Source of the DNA: Actinomadura citrea | GTDB taxonomy: Bacteria; Actinomycetota; Actinomycetes; Streptosporangiales; Streptosporangiaceae | Length of the DNA stretch: 64,000 nucleotides | Reading direction: 5' to 3' | Assembly: GCF_013409045.1 (NCBI RefSeq) | Contig: NZ_JACCBT010000001.1 | Span: 744,001-808,000, forward strand | Part shown: piece by piece, positions 25,989-32,463 of the stretch | Position numbering within the stretch: position 1 is the first letter of the stretch | Layout of the letters: each line of letters opens with the position of its first letter | Translations under genes and position numbers: made by a program | The notes under the pieces: generated by a model | The model's database searches: none | What the model was told of the DNA's origin: nothing | What the model saw: only the letters and a program-made list of their open reading frames with translations

Positions 25989-26705
25989 GTGACCGAGCTG
26001 CCCGTTCCCGCCGACCTGGCCCGCCTCGTGGTCGGGTGCTGGATCGTGGGAGGCGTTGCGGCGCCTCGAGCACTACCGCAGCCCGCCGTCGACCTGGTGG
26101 TGATGCCGGACGGGCGGTGCCGGCTGGCCGGGCCGGAGACACGTTGCCGGCAGGGGCCGCTGCCCAAGGGCGGAGCGCTGGTCGGAGTGCGGTTGCGACC
26201 GGGCACCGTGACCGGGTTGTTCGGAGTGGCGGCCGACGAGGTGCCGCTGGCCGGGGCACCCATCGAGGTCGGGCGCCTGCCAGGGCCGGCGCAGGCACGG
26301 CTTGCGGGCGCGCTGGCGCTGGTACGGGCGCGGGCGGGGCAGTGCCGCGTCGACGAACGGGTGCGCAAGGTGGTGGCGTTCATGCACGCGGCACCGGGCG
26401 CTCCTGTGGGCCGACACGCGGCTGAGGTGGGATTGTCCGAACGGCAGTTGCGGCGCCGGTTCGTGGTCGCCGTCGGGCTCCGGCCAAAGGCCTACATCCG
26501 GGTGGTCCGACTGCACGAGGCACTGGCCGCCGCGCAGTCTGCACTGGCTCGGGGCGAACCTCCGAACTGGGCCAATATCGCGGCAAGTAGTGGCTTTTAC
26601 GACCAATCGCACCTGCTCGCCGAGTTCCGGGAAGCGGTGGGTGTGCCGCCGAACACGTTGCTGCGCGATGTCCGTTTTCTCCAAGCTTCGCCAGCCCCAG
26701 GATGA
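25989..26705 (+). CDS. AraC-family regulator (DUF6597-type sensor)
   Basis: About 238 residues from GTG 25989; TTG 25953 is an alternative and neither has a strong ribosome-binding site. The N-terminal half (LARLVVGCWIVGG...PQPAVDLVVMPDGRCRLAGPET) resembles the sensor domain found in a subgroup of AraC regulators. The HTH part contains GLSERQLRRRFVVAVGLRPKAY and IAASSGFYDQSHLLAEFREAVGVPPNTLL. The P450 gene begins 12 bp downstream, so the pair is probably one operon. Confidence 0.82.
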   Translation: MTELPVPADLARLVVGCWIVGGVAAPRALPQPAVDLVVMPDGRCRLAGPETRCRQGPLPKGGALVGVRLRPGTVTGLFGVAADEVPLAGAPIEVGRLPGPAQARLAGALALVRARAGQCRVDERVRKVVAFMHAAPGAPVGRHAAEVGLSERQLRRRFVVAVGLRPKAYIRVVRLHEALAAAQSALARGEPPNWANIAASSGFYDQSHLLAEFREAVGVPPNTLLRDVRFLQASPAPG

Positions 26706-26717
26706 CACGCTCGCGGC

Positions 26718-27896
26718 ATGGGCAATGAGGTCGTCGAGAAGATCCTCGACTGGCACCGAGAAACCGCGCGGCACGGTCTTGTCGGCGACGGCATGCGTTA
26801 CCTGGAAGGTCTGGGCGCCTGGGCTGTACACGGCCATGCCGAAGTCAAGCAGGTACTGACCGACTATCAGGCGTTCTCCTCCGACGAACTGCGTTACAGC
26901 GCGCGACCCGTGCCGCACCGGAACAACCCGGTCCTGGGCAGCCTCGCCGCGATCGACCCACCGCGACACCAACTGCTGCGCAAGCTCGTCAGCCGGGCCT
27001 TCACTCCTCGCGCGGTTCAGACGCTGCTGCCCTGGATCACCGACACGGTGCGAACCCAACTGACCGAAGTGGACGGTGAGCTGGACGTGATCGGCCGGCT
27101 CGGCTACCCACTGCCGGTGCACACCATCACCGCGCTGCTCGGCATCGAGCCCGCCCGGCAGCCGGACTTCGTGCGCTGGACCGAGGCGATCACCTCCTTC
27201 GCCGGCGCGTTCGCCCAGGACCCGGCACGGCAGGCGGTGTTCCGAGCCGCGCGGACCGAGCTGACCGAGTACTTCCAAGAGGCGTTCGCAGATCGTCGCA
27301 CCCGCCCCCGGGACGACATCATCAGTGTCCTCCTGGCCGCCGAACCGGACGGCACCCGGCTCACCGAAGACGAGCTGCTCAACTTCTGCACACTGCTGCT
27401 CATCAACGGCCACGAGACCACCAAGACGCTGCTGGTCAACACCGTGCTGTGCCTGACGGCTCACCCGGACGCGCTGGCCGCACTGCGCGCGAACCCCGAT
27501 CTGGTGCCCAGCGCCATCGAGGAGGTCCTGCGGTTTCTCCCGCCGACCGGTGGCACCGACCGGTTCACCACCGGCCCGACGAGCATCGCCGGACACGCGG
27601 TCGAGGCCGGCCAGCGGGTGATCACCATGATCCTCTCCGCCAACCGAGACCCCAGAGTGTTCACCGAGCCGAACCGATTCCGGCCGGACCGCGCTCCAGG
27701 CCAACACCTGTCCTTCGGCCACGGCGTGCACTTCTGCCTCGGCGCGCACCTGGCCCGGCATCAGGTCGCGATCGCGATAGGCGGGCTGCTGCACCGGCTG
27801 CCCGGTCCGTGGTCGGTGAGCCGGATCGACACCGCCCGCACACCGGTCGGCATCGACGTACTCGACCTCGCGCTGGCCGGCCCGAGCAACTCCTGA
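26718..27896 (+). CDS. Cytochrome P450
   Basis: 392 residues. The I-helix motif is LLINGHETTKTLL (about residue 228), ExxR is in AIEEVLRFLPP, and the haem loop is SFGHGVHFCLGAHLAR with Cys near residue 340. This is a normal bacterial class I P450. No ferredoxin gene is adjacent, so it must use redox partners encoded elsewhere. The substrate is unknown. Its 3' end overlaps a weakly supported antisense ORF. Confidence 0.93.
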   Translation: MGNEVVEKILDWHRETARHGLVGDGMRYLEGLGAWAVHGHAEVKQVLTDYQAFSSDELRYSARPVPHRNNPVLGSLAAIDPPRHQLLRKLVSRAFTPRAVQTLLPWITDTVRTQLTEVDGELDVIGRLGYPLPVHTITALLGIEPARQPDFVRWTEAITSFAGAFAQDPARQAVFRAARTELTEYFQEAFADRRTRPRDDIISVLLAAEPDGTRLTEDELLNFCTLLLINGHETTKTLLVNTVLCLTAHPDALAALRANPDLVPSAIEEVLRFLPPTGGTDRFTTGPTSIAGHAVEAGQRVITMILSANRDPRVFTEPNRFRPDRAPGQHLSFGHGVHFCLGAHLARHQVAIAIGGLLHRLPGPWSVSRIDTARTPVGIDVLDLALAGPSNS

Positions 27897-28060
27897 AACG
27901 GACTTGTCTCGACCTCGAACGGGTCGGCGTCGTACTCGATGAGACGGGCCAGGGCGTCCCGGTCCTGCTCCGCGGTCCATCGCCGACGCACCTGCTCCCG
28001 CCAGACTCGCCCACTCGCCCCAGCCTCGTCCACGCCCTGACGGTCACTCGAAGCGACCAT
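27761..28060 (-). CDS. Doubtful small ORF overlapping the P450 3' end
   Basis: Up to 99 residues from ATG 28060. The first half (VWREQVRRRWTAEQDRDALARLIEYDADPFEVE) reads like real protein. The second half is simply antisense to the P450 C-terminus. It begins 28 nt after the end of the upstream minus-strand gene, and no ribosome-binding site is obvious. It may be a gene whose true 3' end was lost, or chance. Confidence 0.3.
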   Translation of the reverse strand: MVASSDRQGVDEAGASGRVWREQVRRRWTAEQDRDALARLIEYDADPFEVETSPFQELLGPASARSSTSMPTGVRAVSIRLTDHGPGSRCSSPPIAIAT

Positions 28061-28088
28061 CAGATCACGGCGAGAACAGAAGTAGTCG

Positions 28089-28517
28089 CTACCAACGCCG
28101 CTCGACGGTGCCCTCGGTCGCGACACGTGCCTTGGGAAGAGTGCGGAGCTTGACCCGCCGGCCACGCCGTCGAACGCGGGCAAGACGTCCCTCATCGGCC
28201 CGTGCGTCGTCCTCCAGACGGAGACGCCGCTGCAATCTGCTCTCGACCCAATCTCCCAACGGCAGGCCGGGCTCCTTGCGCCATGTCTTCGGCCGCCGAC
28301 GTGCCAGACGCTCCTCAACCTCAATCGCCTTCCCCATGTCGGGACTGCCCGCGGCTTCCTGAAGAAGCTGATGAAGGCGATGACGGTTGGCACGATTGGG
28401 AAATCGCTTGTTCAGCCGAACCGCGTTCCTGGAACTTTTATCGTTCTCCGCGTACGCGTTGCGACGGTCCTTGGCGTAACTGAGCTGCTTCTTCTCCTGG
28501 GGGCTCCTGCTCCTCAT
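28089..28517 (-). CDS. Basic hypothetical protein, 142 residues
   Basis: ATG 28517 is preceded by AGGAGAAGG. The product is rich in Arg and Lys (SPQEKKQLSYAKDRRNAYAEN at the start; RRRGRRVKLRTLPKAR at the end) with a conserved-looking centre (RFPNRANRHRLHQLLQEAAG; KTWRKEPGLPLGDWVESRLQRRL). No domain recognised; the charge suggests nucleic-acid contact, which is inference only. Confidence 0.6.
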   Translation of the reverse strand: MRSRSPQEKKQLSYAKDRRNAYAENDKSSRNAVRLNKRFPNRANRHRLHQLLQEAAGSPDMGKAIEVEERLARRRPKTWRKEPGLPLGDWVESRLQRRLRLEDDARADEGRLARVRRRGRRVKLRTLPKARVATEGTVERRW

Positions 28518-28653
28518 ACCGCCTTGCCTTCTCCTGCGACCTCCGGGAGGGCTACCAGGAGCGCACTGTACGTGGACGAAAGGTGCCGCCCAAGCCAATT
28601 ACGCACAAGGTCCCGGCTACCAGCGACACCGAACGGCCGCCCCCCGCTGGGCT

Positions 28654-28770
28654 ATGCGGCTGGCCTACGCGCTGCCGCTGCTGGTGCTGCCGTCGTACCT
28701 GTGGCGGCTGCCGTTCGCGTTCCACTTCCCGATGGGACAGGTCCGATCAAGGGTGTTGCCCAAACTCATC
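28654..28770 (+). pseudogene. Possible fragment of a membrane protein gene
   Basis: A short frame encodes RLAYALPLLVLPSYLWRLPF, a hydrophobic segment similar in style to actinobacterial multi-pass membrane proteins, but it soon runs into unrelated basic sequence with no further membrane helices. The rest of the gap 28518-28821 shows nothing convincing. Confidence 0.3.
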
Positions 28771-28821
28771 AACGAACGTTGCCGCTACACGCGGACGAAG
28801 CCATGCGAACGGCGAGTCGCG

Positions 28822-29412
28822 TTAGCGGCGGGGCGCGGCGGCCAGGCAGCTCATGATCAGGTCGGTTAGCGCGTCGGTTGCGTCGGCGGCGGTCGTGCGC
28901 CCGTGGTTGAGTTCGGCGGCGATCGCCTCGGCGGCGCCCAGTGCGCCGGCGCAGCGCAGCCGGAGCGCCTGGGCGCCGAGGCCGGAGTGGGGGGCCAGCG
29001 CGTCGGCCATCAGGTCGGTGTAGTCATCGAGCAGTTCGTGCTGGACCGCTTCCATCTCCGGGCTCCCCTTCAGCGCCGCCGAGATCGCGTTGAGCTCCGG
29101 CATGGCTGTGGCGCAGGTGAGGTAGGCCTGGCCCATCAGCCCTGCGACCCCGTATGCGTCAGGCCCTGCTTCCGTCAGTGCCTGCGTCAGCGCGGCCCGG
29201 TGTTGCTCGTCGAGCCGCCGGTAGAGCGCGATGAGAAGCCCCTGACGGGTGCCGAAGTGGTCGTACACGATCGGCCTGCTCACCTCGGCGGCCTCGGCCA
29301 GCGTGACCAGGGTCAGGCCGTCGGCCCCACGGTCGCGGACGATCGCCGTCGCCGAGTCGAGCAGTTGCTCTCGCCTGGCCTGTTTGGACAGGCGGGTCGT
29401 CGGTGCCCTCAT
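28822..29412 (-). CDS. TetR-family repressor
   Basis: 196 residues from ATG 29412, with GGGAGG 3 nt upstream. HTH: QLLDSATAIVRDRGADGLTLVTLAEAAEVSRPIVYDHFGTRQGLLIALYRR. The C-terminal part is a TetR ligand domain of unknown specificity. It is divergent from the NAD(P)-binding protein gene, and a double palindrome lies in the shared promoter region. Confidence 0.9.
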   Translation of the reverse strand: MRAPTTRLSKQARREQLLDSATAIVRDRGADGLTLVTLAEAAEVSRPIVYDHFGTRQGLLIALYRRLDEQHRAALTQALTEAGPDAYGVAGLMGQAYLTCATAMPELNAISAALKGSPEMEAVQHELLDDYTDLMADALAPHSGLGAQALRLRCAGALGAAEAIAAELNHGRTTAADATDALTDLIMSCLAAAPRR

Positions 29413-29444
29413 CGTCCTCCCTTGCGTCACGACACCAGCCTAAG

Positions 29445-29471
29445 CTACAAAGTGTAGGCTACAAAATGTAG
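29445..29471. promoter_or_regulatory. Two adjacent palindromes, likely TetR operators
   Basis: CTACAAAGTGTAG (29445-29457) and CTACAAAATGTAG (29459-29471) are each CTACA-N3-TGTAG, one base apart. The outer flanks AAG and CTT extend the whole block into a larger palindrome (29442-29474). Confidence 0.85.
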
Positions 29472-29498
29472 CTTGATGTGAGTGAGAGGACTCTGCAG

Positions 29499-30494
29499 AT
29501 GAAGCAGCCGGTTTTGATCATGGGCGGATCGGGTCAGGCGGGTTCGGACACCGCTGCCGTCCTACGGGAGTGGCACCCGGACCTGCCCCTGGCCATCGCG
29601 GGCCGCAACCTCGACCGCGCCCGCAAGGTCGCCGACGAACTCGGCAACGCCATCGCCGTCACCCTCGACCTTCAGCGTCCCGACCTCGGCCTCCCCGCCG
29701 AGCAGGACTTCTCCGCCGTGGTCGCAGCCGTGCGTGACTCCCGCCTGCACGGGCTCGGTTACGCCCAGGAGCGCGGCCTGCCCTACCTCAGCATCTCCAG
29801 CGGCCTGGTCGGCATCGCCCCGGAGGTCGTCGCCGCCGCCCAGCGGGCGAGTGCCGTTCCGGTGCTGCTGGCCAGCCACTATCTGGCCGGCCTCGTCGTC
29901 CTCGTGGTCATGGACCTGGCCCGGGAGTTCGGGCGGCTCGACGCCATCCGGATCGCCGCCGTCCTCGACGACCAGGACGCCGGCGGACCGGCAGCGCTCG
30001 ACGACCTGGAGCGCCTGGCCGCTGTCACCTCCGCCGGCCTGGTGCGCCAGGACGGGGCCTTCACCTGGGTCTCCGGGGCCGAGGCGGAGGTGGGTGTGCC
30101 CAGCATCGACGGTGTCGTGCTGCCCGGCCAGCGGATCGCCATCCTCGACGTCCCGAGTCTCGCCCTGGCCACCGGGGCGGGTGACGTCCACTTCGACTTC
30201 GCCGTCGGCGCTTCGGCCGGCCGTAGACGCGGCGAGCCGGCTTCCACCGAGGTCCTCATCGACCTGGAGGGAACCGGCCCGTCCGGCGACCCTCTCCGCA
30301 CCCGCCGCCACCTCTTCCACCCCGCCGGCCAGCGCCCCCTCACGGCCCTCGGCATCGCCCTCGGCGTCGAGCGGCTCCTCGGCCTGCGCGGCGAACCCGC
30401 CGGCCCCGGCCTGCACACCCCCGAAGCCCTGCTCGACCCGGCCCTCGCCGTCGAGCGGATGACGGCCATCGGAACCACTTTCGGCACCCTGTGA
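29499..30494 (+). CDS. NAD(P)-binding oxidoreductase, saccharopine dehydrogenase-like
   Basis: 331 residues from ATG 29499 (GAGAGG 9 nt upstream); GTG 29478 is an alternative. The N-terminal Rossmann motif is PVLIMGGSGQAGSDTAAVL with AGRNLDRARKVADELG following. The central and C-terminal parts resemble saccharopine dehydrogenase-like proteins of unknown substrate. Probably repressed by the divergent TetR. Confidence 0.8.
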   Translation: MKQPVLIMGGSGQAGSDTAAVLREWHPDLPLAIAGRNLDRARKVADELGNAIAVTLDLQRPDLGLPAEQDFSAVVAAVRDSRLHGLGYAQERGLPYLSISSGLVGIAPEVVAAAQRASAVPVLLASHYLAGLVVLVVMDLAREFGRLDAIRIAAVLDDQDAGGPAALDDLERLAAVTSAGLVRQDGAFTWVSGAEAEVGVPSIDGVVLPGQRIAILDVPSLALATGAGDVHFDFAVGASAGRRRGEPASTEVLIDLEGTGPSGDPLRTRRHLFHPAGQRPLTALGIALGVERLLGLRGEPAGPGLHTPEALLDPALAVERMTAIGTTFGTL

Positions 30495-30640
30495 CGCTCT
30501 GTGGGTTGGAGTTGCGAATTGCGGGTGCCGGGGCTGTGGCGGCTATCTGGGGTGCCGTACGGCTTTCTTCATGTGCGCCACGTAGGGGGTTGAGTGGTGT
30601 CGCGGACCGATTTCCGGGGGTTCGTCGTCATGCAGTTCAT

Positions 30641-30980
30641 CTAGGCCACGCCCCGCCCTGACTTAGGGCCGTGCCATGCGTTGGCTACGCGGTTCTTCAG
30701 GGACTGGCCGTCGGCGAAGAAGGCCGATAGGTCGAACGGAGTCCCGTCGGGGCGGGGGTCGTGGCGCGGGCTTGGGCTGCGTTCTAGGACGGTTAGGGGG
30801 ATGTTGTGCGCGCGGGCCAGGTAGGGCAACCAGTCGTCGGGGATGCTTTCGCCGCGTTCCCAGCGAGACCTCGTGTCGAGTGACGGTGTCAGAGTTGGTC
30901 AGCTCGCAGAGTTCTGCGGCCAGGGCTCGCTGGCTTCGGTTGCCGCGTAGACATGCCGGATAGGCGCCGAACGCGCGTCG
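30641..30980 (-). pseudogene. Broken XRE-family regulator
   Basis: Minus-strand translation gives RSQRALAAELCELTNSDTVTRHEVS, then a frame change at 30863, then WERGESIPDDWLPYLARAHNIPLTVLERS and about 40 more residues to a TAG. Together they spell a Cro/C1-type HTH of a common actinobacterial kind (TRHEVSRWERGE). A stop codon lies just upstream in frame and no start exists, so the gene is both frameshifted and truncated at its 5' end. Confidence 0.8.
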
Positions 30981-30985
30981 TTGCT

Positions 30986-30995
30986 GTTGCTGTCA
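30986..30995. promoter_or_regulatory. GTTGCTGTCA motif, possible integrase arm site
   Basis: One of four GTTGC(C/T)GTCA copies around the tRNA-Phe repeats (others at 31172, 31184 and 31958). It sits just left of the terminator next to the partial tRNA copy. Confidence 0.5.
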
Positions 30996-31029
30996 AAAGG
31001 CCCGGAACCGCGAGTGGTTCCGGGCCTTT
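30996..31029 (-). terminator. 14-bp perfect hairpin beside the partial tRNA-Phe copy
   Basis: AAAGGCCCGGAACC pairs fully with GGTTCCGGGCCTTT around a 6-nt loop. It lies where a terminator for a leftward tRNA would be. An analogous hairpin follows the intact tRNA-Phe. Confidence 0.75.
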
Positions 31030-31040
31030 GGCTGGTCACA

Positions 31041-31087
31041 TGAGGTGGGCAGGGGCGGGGTCGAACCGCCGACCTTCCGCTTTTCAG
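31041..31087 (-). repeat. Partial tRNA-Phe copy: attachment-site repeat
   Basis: 47 bp identical to 32016-32062: the 3' half of tRNA-Phe (T arm, variable loop, 3' anticodon arm and anticodon) plus 5 bp beyond. Identity stops abruptly in the anticodon loop. The orientation matches the intact tRNA, as expected for attL/attR left by site-specific integration. Confidence 0.85.
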
Positions 31088-31171
31088 AAGTAGCACCCAC
31101 CCTGCGGCCACCCCGTTGACCAAGGTCAGACGGTGCTCGACGTGCGCCCACGGTGCTGTCTGGTGGCCATC

Positions 31172-31193
31172 GTTGCCGTCAGGGTTGCCGTCA
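31172..31193. promoter_or_regulatory. Two GTTGCCGTCA direct repeats
   Basis: Copies at 31172-31181 and 31184-31193, spaced 12 bp start to start, about 85 bp inside the partial tRNA copy. Paired short direct repeats near an att core resemble integrase or excisionase arm-binding sites. Confidence 0.5.
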
Positions 31194-31206
31194 CCGGTCA
31201 GTGCTG

Positions 31207-31536
31207 TCAGGCGACCTTGATCGAGTGGGGGCCGACGCTGACGGTGATGTCCACGTGGCCGCCGAGTGCGGTGGCGTAGGCGCGGAGTGTCTCCAGCTCC
31301 ATGGCTTCGAGGTCGCCGTTCTCGATCTGGGAGACGCGGGACTGGCTGACGCCGAGGATCTGGGCGACCTCGGCTTGTGTCTTGCCGATGGCCTTGCGGA
31401 GTTCTTTGAGGTGGTGGCCGGCGACGTAGGCGTCCAGTTCGGCGCGGGCCTGGGCCTGGCGCTCGGGGTCGGCCAGTTCGGGGTTGCGGCGGTGTGCTTC
31501 GGCTTTGATGTCCTGCCAGCGACGTCCGGTGCTCAT
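31207..31536 (-). CDS. HigA-type XRE antitoxin
   Basis: 109 residues, ATG with AAGGAGG 8 nt upstream, inside the end of the toxin gene (ATGA overlap). HTH residues about 43-90: LKELRKAIGKTQAEVAQILGVSQSRVSQIENGDLEAMELETLRAYATAL. The N-terminal segment (WQDIKAEAHRRNPELADPERQAQARAELDAYVAG) is typical of antitoxins that partner Gp49/HigB toxins. The reading frame is intact while that of its partner is not. Confidence 0.88.
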   Translation of the reverse strand: MSTGRRWQDIKAEAHRRNPELADPERQAQARAELDAYVAGHHLKELRKAIGKTQAEVAQILGVSQSRVSQIENGDLEAMELETLRAYATALGGHVDITVSVGPHSIKVA

Positions 31537-31896
31537 CGTCCGCCCTCCTTATCCTTCGCTGCCCGGTACTCGGCGTACCGGGCTTCCGCCAGTGGGATCG
31601 CCTCGTCGTACCAGCGTGACCACTGCCCGGCCTTGTCTCCGGCCACAAGAAAGATCGCTGCCCGATCTGGATCGAATACGAACAGCATGCGGATCTCCGA
31701 TCGGCCTCGGCTTCCGGGCCGCAGCTCCTTGAGGTTGCGTAGCTCGCTGTGTTCCAGTGTGTCGACCAGCGGTCGTCCCAGCGTCGGCCCGACCTCGGCC
31801 GGCCTGCTCGATCAAGGCCGCAGTGTCCGTCTCGGATTCACACAGCTTGAGGAACCAGCTCTCAACCGGTTCAAGGAGGATGACGTCCCAGGGCAC
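31533..31896 (-). pseudogene. Frameshifted HigB/Gp49-like (RelE superfamily) toxin
   Basis: From GTG 31896 the frame gives PWDVILLEPVESWFLKLCES and on to ALIEQA, then a +1 shift at 31800 is needed to read AEVGPTLGRPLVDTLEHSEL, LKELRPGSRGRSEIRMLFVF, LVAGDKAGQWSRWYDEAIPL and finish at a TGA overlapping the antitoxin ATG. Family members usually carry about four more residues at the junction, so an 11-bp deletion is as likely as a 1-bp insertion. Without the shift the protein ends as unrelated sequence, so the toxin is probably dead. Confidence 0.85.
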
Positions 31897-31957
31897 CCGA
31901 CCAATATAACCTCTAGCTCATACTGCGAGGTTGACCGTCCGCTTCCTGATGACGTCC

Positions 31958-31967
31958 GTTGCCGTCA
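31958..31967. promoter_or_regulatory. GTTGCCGTCA motif, possible integrase arm site
   Basis: Occupies the same relative place to the intact tRNA-Phe (left of the terminator) as the copy at 30986 does to the partial one. Confidence 0.5.
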
Positions 31968-31972
31968 AACAC

Positions 31973-32003
31973 AACGCCCCGGGCCACATGGCTCCGGGGC
32001 GTT
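31973..32003 (-). terminator. 10-bp hairpin after tRNA-Phe
   Basis: AACGCCCCGG pairs with CCGGGGCGTT around an 11-nt loop, 17 bp beyond the 3' end of the intact tRNA-Phe in its direction of transcription. Confidence 0.75.
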
Positions 32004-32015
32004 CTTGCTGGTCCT

Positions 32016-32062
32016 TGAGGTGGGCAGGGGCGGGGTCGAACCGCCGACCTTCCGCTTTTCAG
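32016..32062 (-). repeat. Attachment-site repeat within intact tRNA-Phe
   Basis: The 47-bp partner of 31041-31087. The distance between equivalent points is 975 bp. Confidence 0.85.
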
Positions 32063-32094
32063 GCGGACGCTCGTACCGACTGAGCTACCTGCCC
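32021..32094 (-). tRNA. tRNA-Phe (GAA)
   Basis: 74 nt. Acceptor GGGCAGG/CCTGCCC, D stem GCTC/GAGC, anticodon stem TCCGC/GCGGA with loop CTGAAAA (anticodon GAA), T stem GGCGG/CCGCC with loop TTCGACC; discriminator A, CCA not encoded. It is the second gene of an Asp-Phe tRNA pair. Its 3' 42 nt are duplicated at 31046-31087. Confidence 0.97.
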
Positions 32095-32114
32095 AGGACG
32101 CGCGTCGGCGCGTC

Positions 32115-32192
32115 TGGCGGTCCTGACGGGATTTGAACCCGCGGCCTCCACCTTGACAGGGTGGCGAGCACTCCTAGCTGCTCCACAGGACC
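32115..32192 (-). tRNA. tRNA-Asp (GTC)
   Basis: 78 nt including an encoded CCA. Acceptor GGTCCTG/CAGGACC, anticodon stem CCACC/GGTGG with loop CTGTCAA (anticodon GTC), T loop TTCAAAT. It lies 20 nt upstream of tRNA-Phe on the same strand, probably in one transcript. Confidence 0.97.
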
Positions 32193-32463
32193 TTGCGTCT
32201 CCGAGCCTAGCGGCTCTGGAGGGGTGTCTTGGCCGGTGTGTCCGGCGCTTGGCGACGTCCGAGAGCATACGCGATGGCCGAGGGGGTCGCCAACTCGATT
32301 ACCCCGGGCGGGTGAGGGGACGATCCGGGCGGGGAGAAACCGGGCGGACAAGAGTGTTTCGTGTTTGTGCTTGGGGCTCCTACTCTGTCCGGGTTGCGCA
32401 ACGGTGCGTGATCGGAGGGTGGCGCTGCCGCCCCTTGCGGGGCGGCTGTAGAGAGGAGGCCGT

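Noticed and set aside
31041..31087. Partial tRNA-Phe copy considered as a second functional tRNA
   Set aside because: It lacks the acceptor 5' strand, the D arm and half of the anticodon stem, so it cannot fold as a tRNA.
31533..31896. Programmed frameshifting in the toxin gene
   Set aside because: No slippery run or downstream pseudoknot is apparent at 31800, and the missing residues suggest a deletion. Plain decay is simpler.
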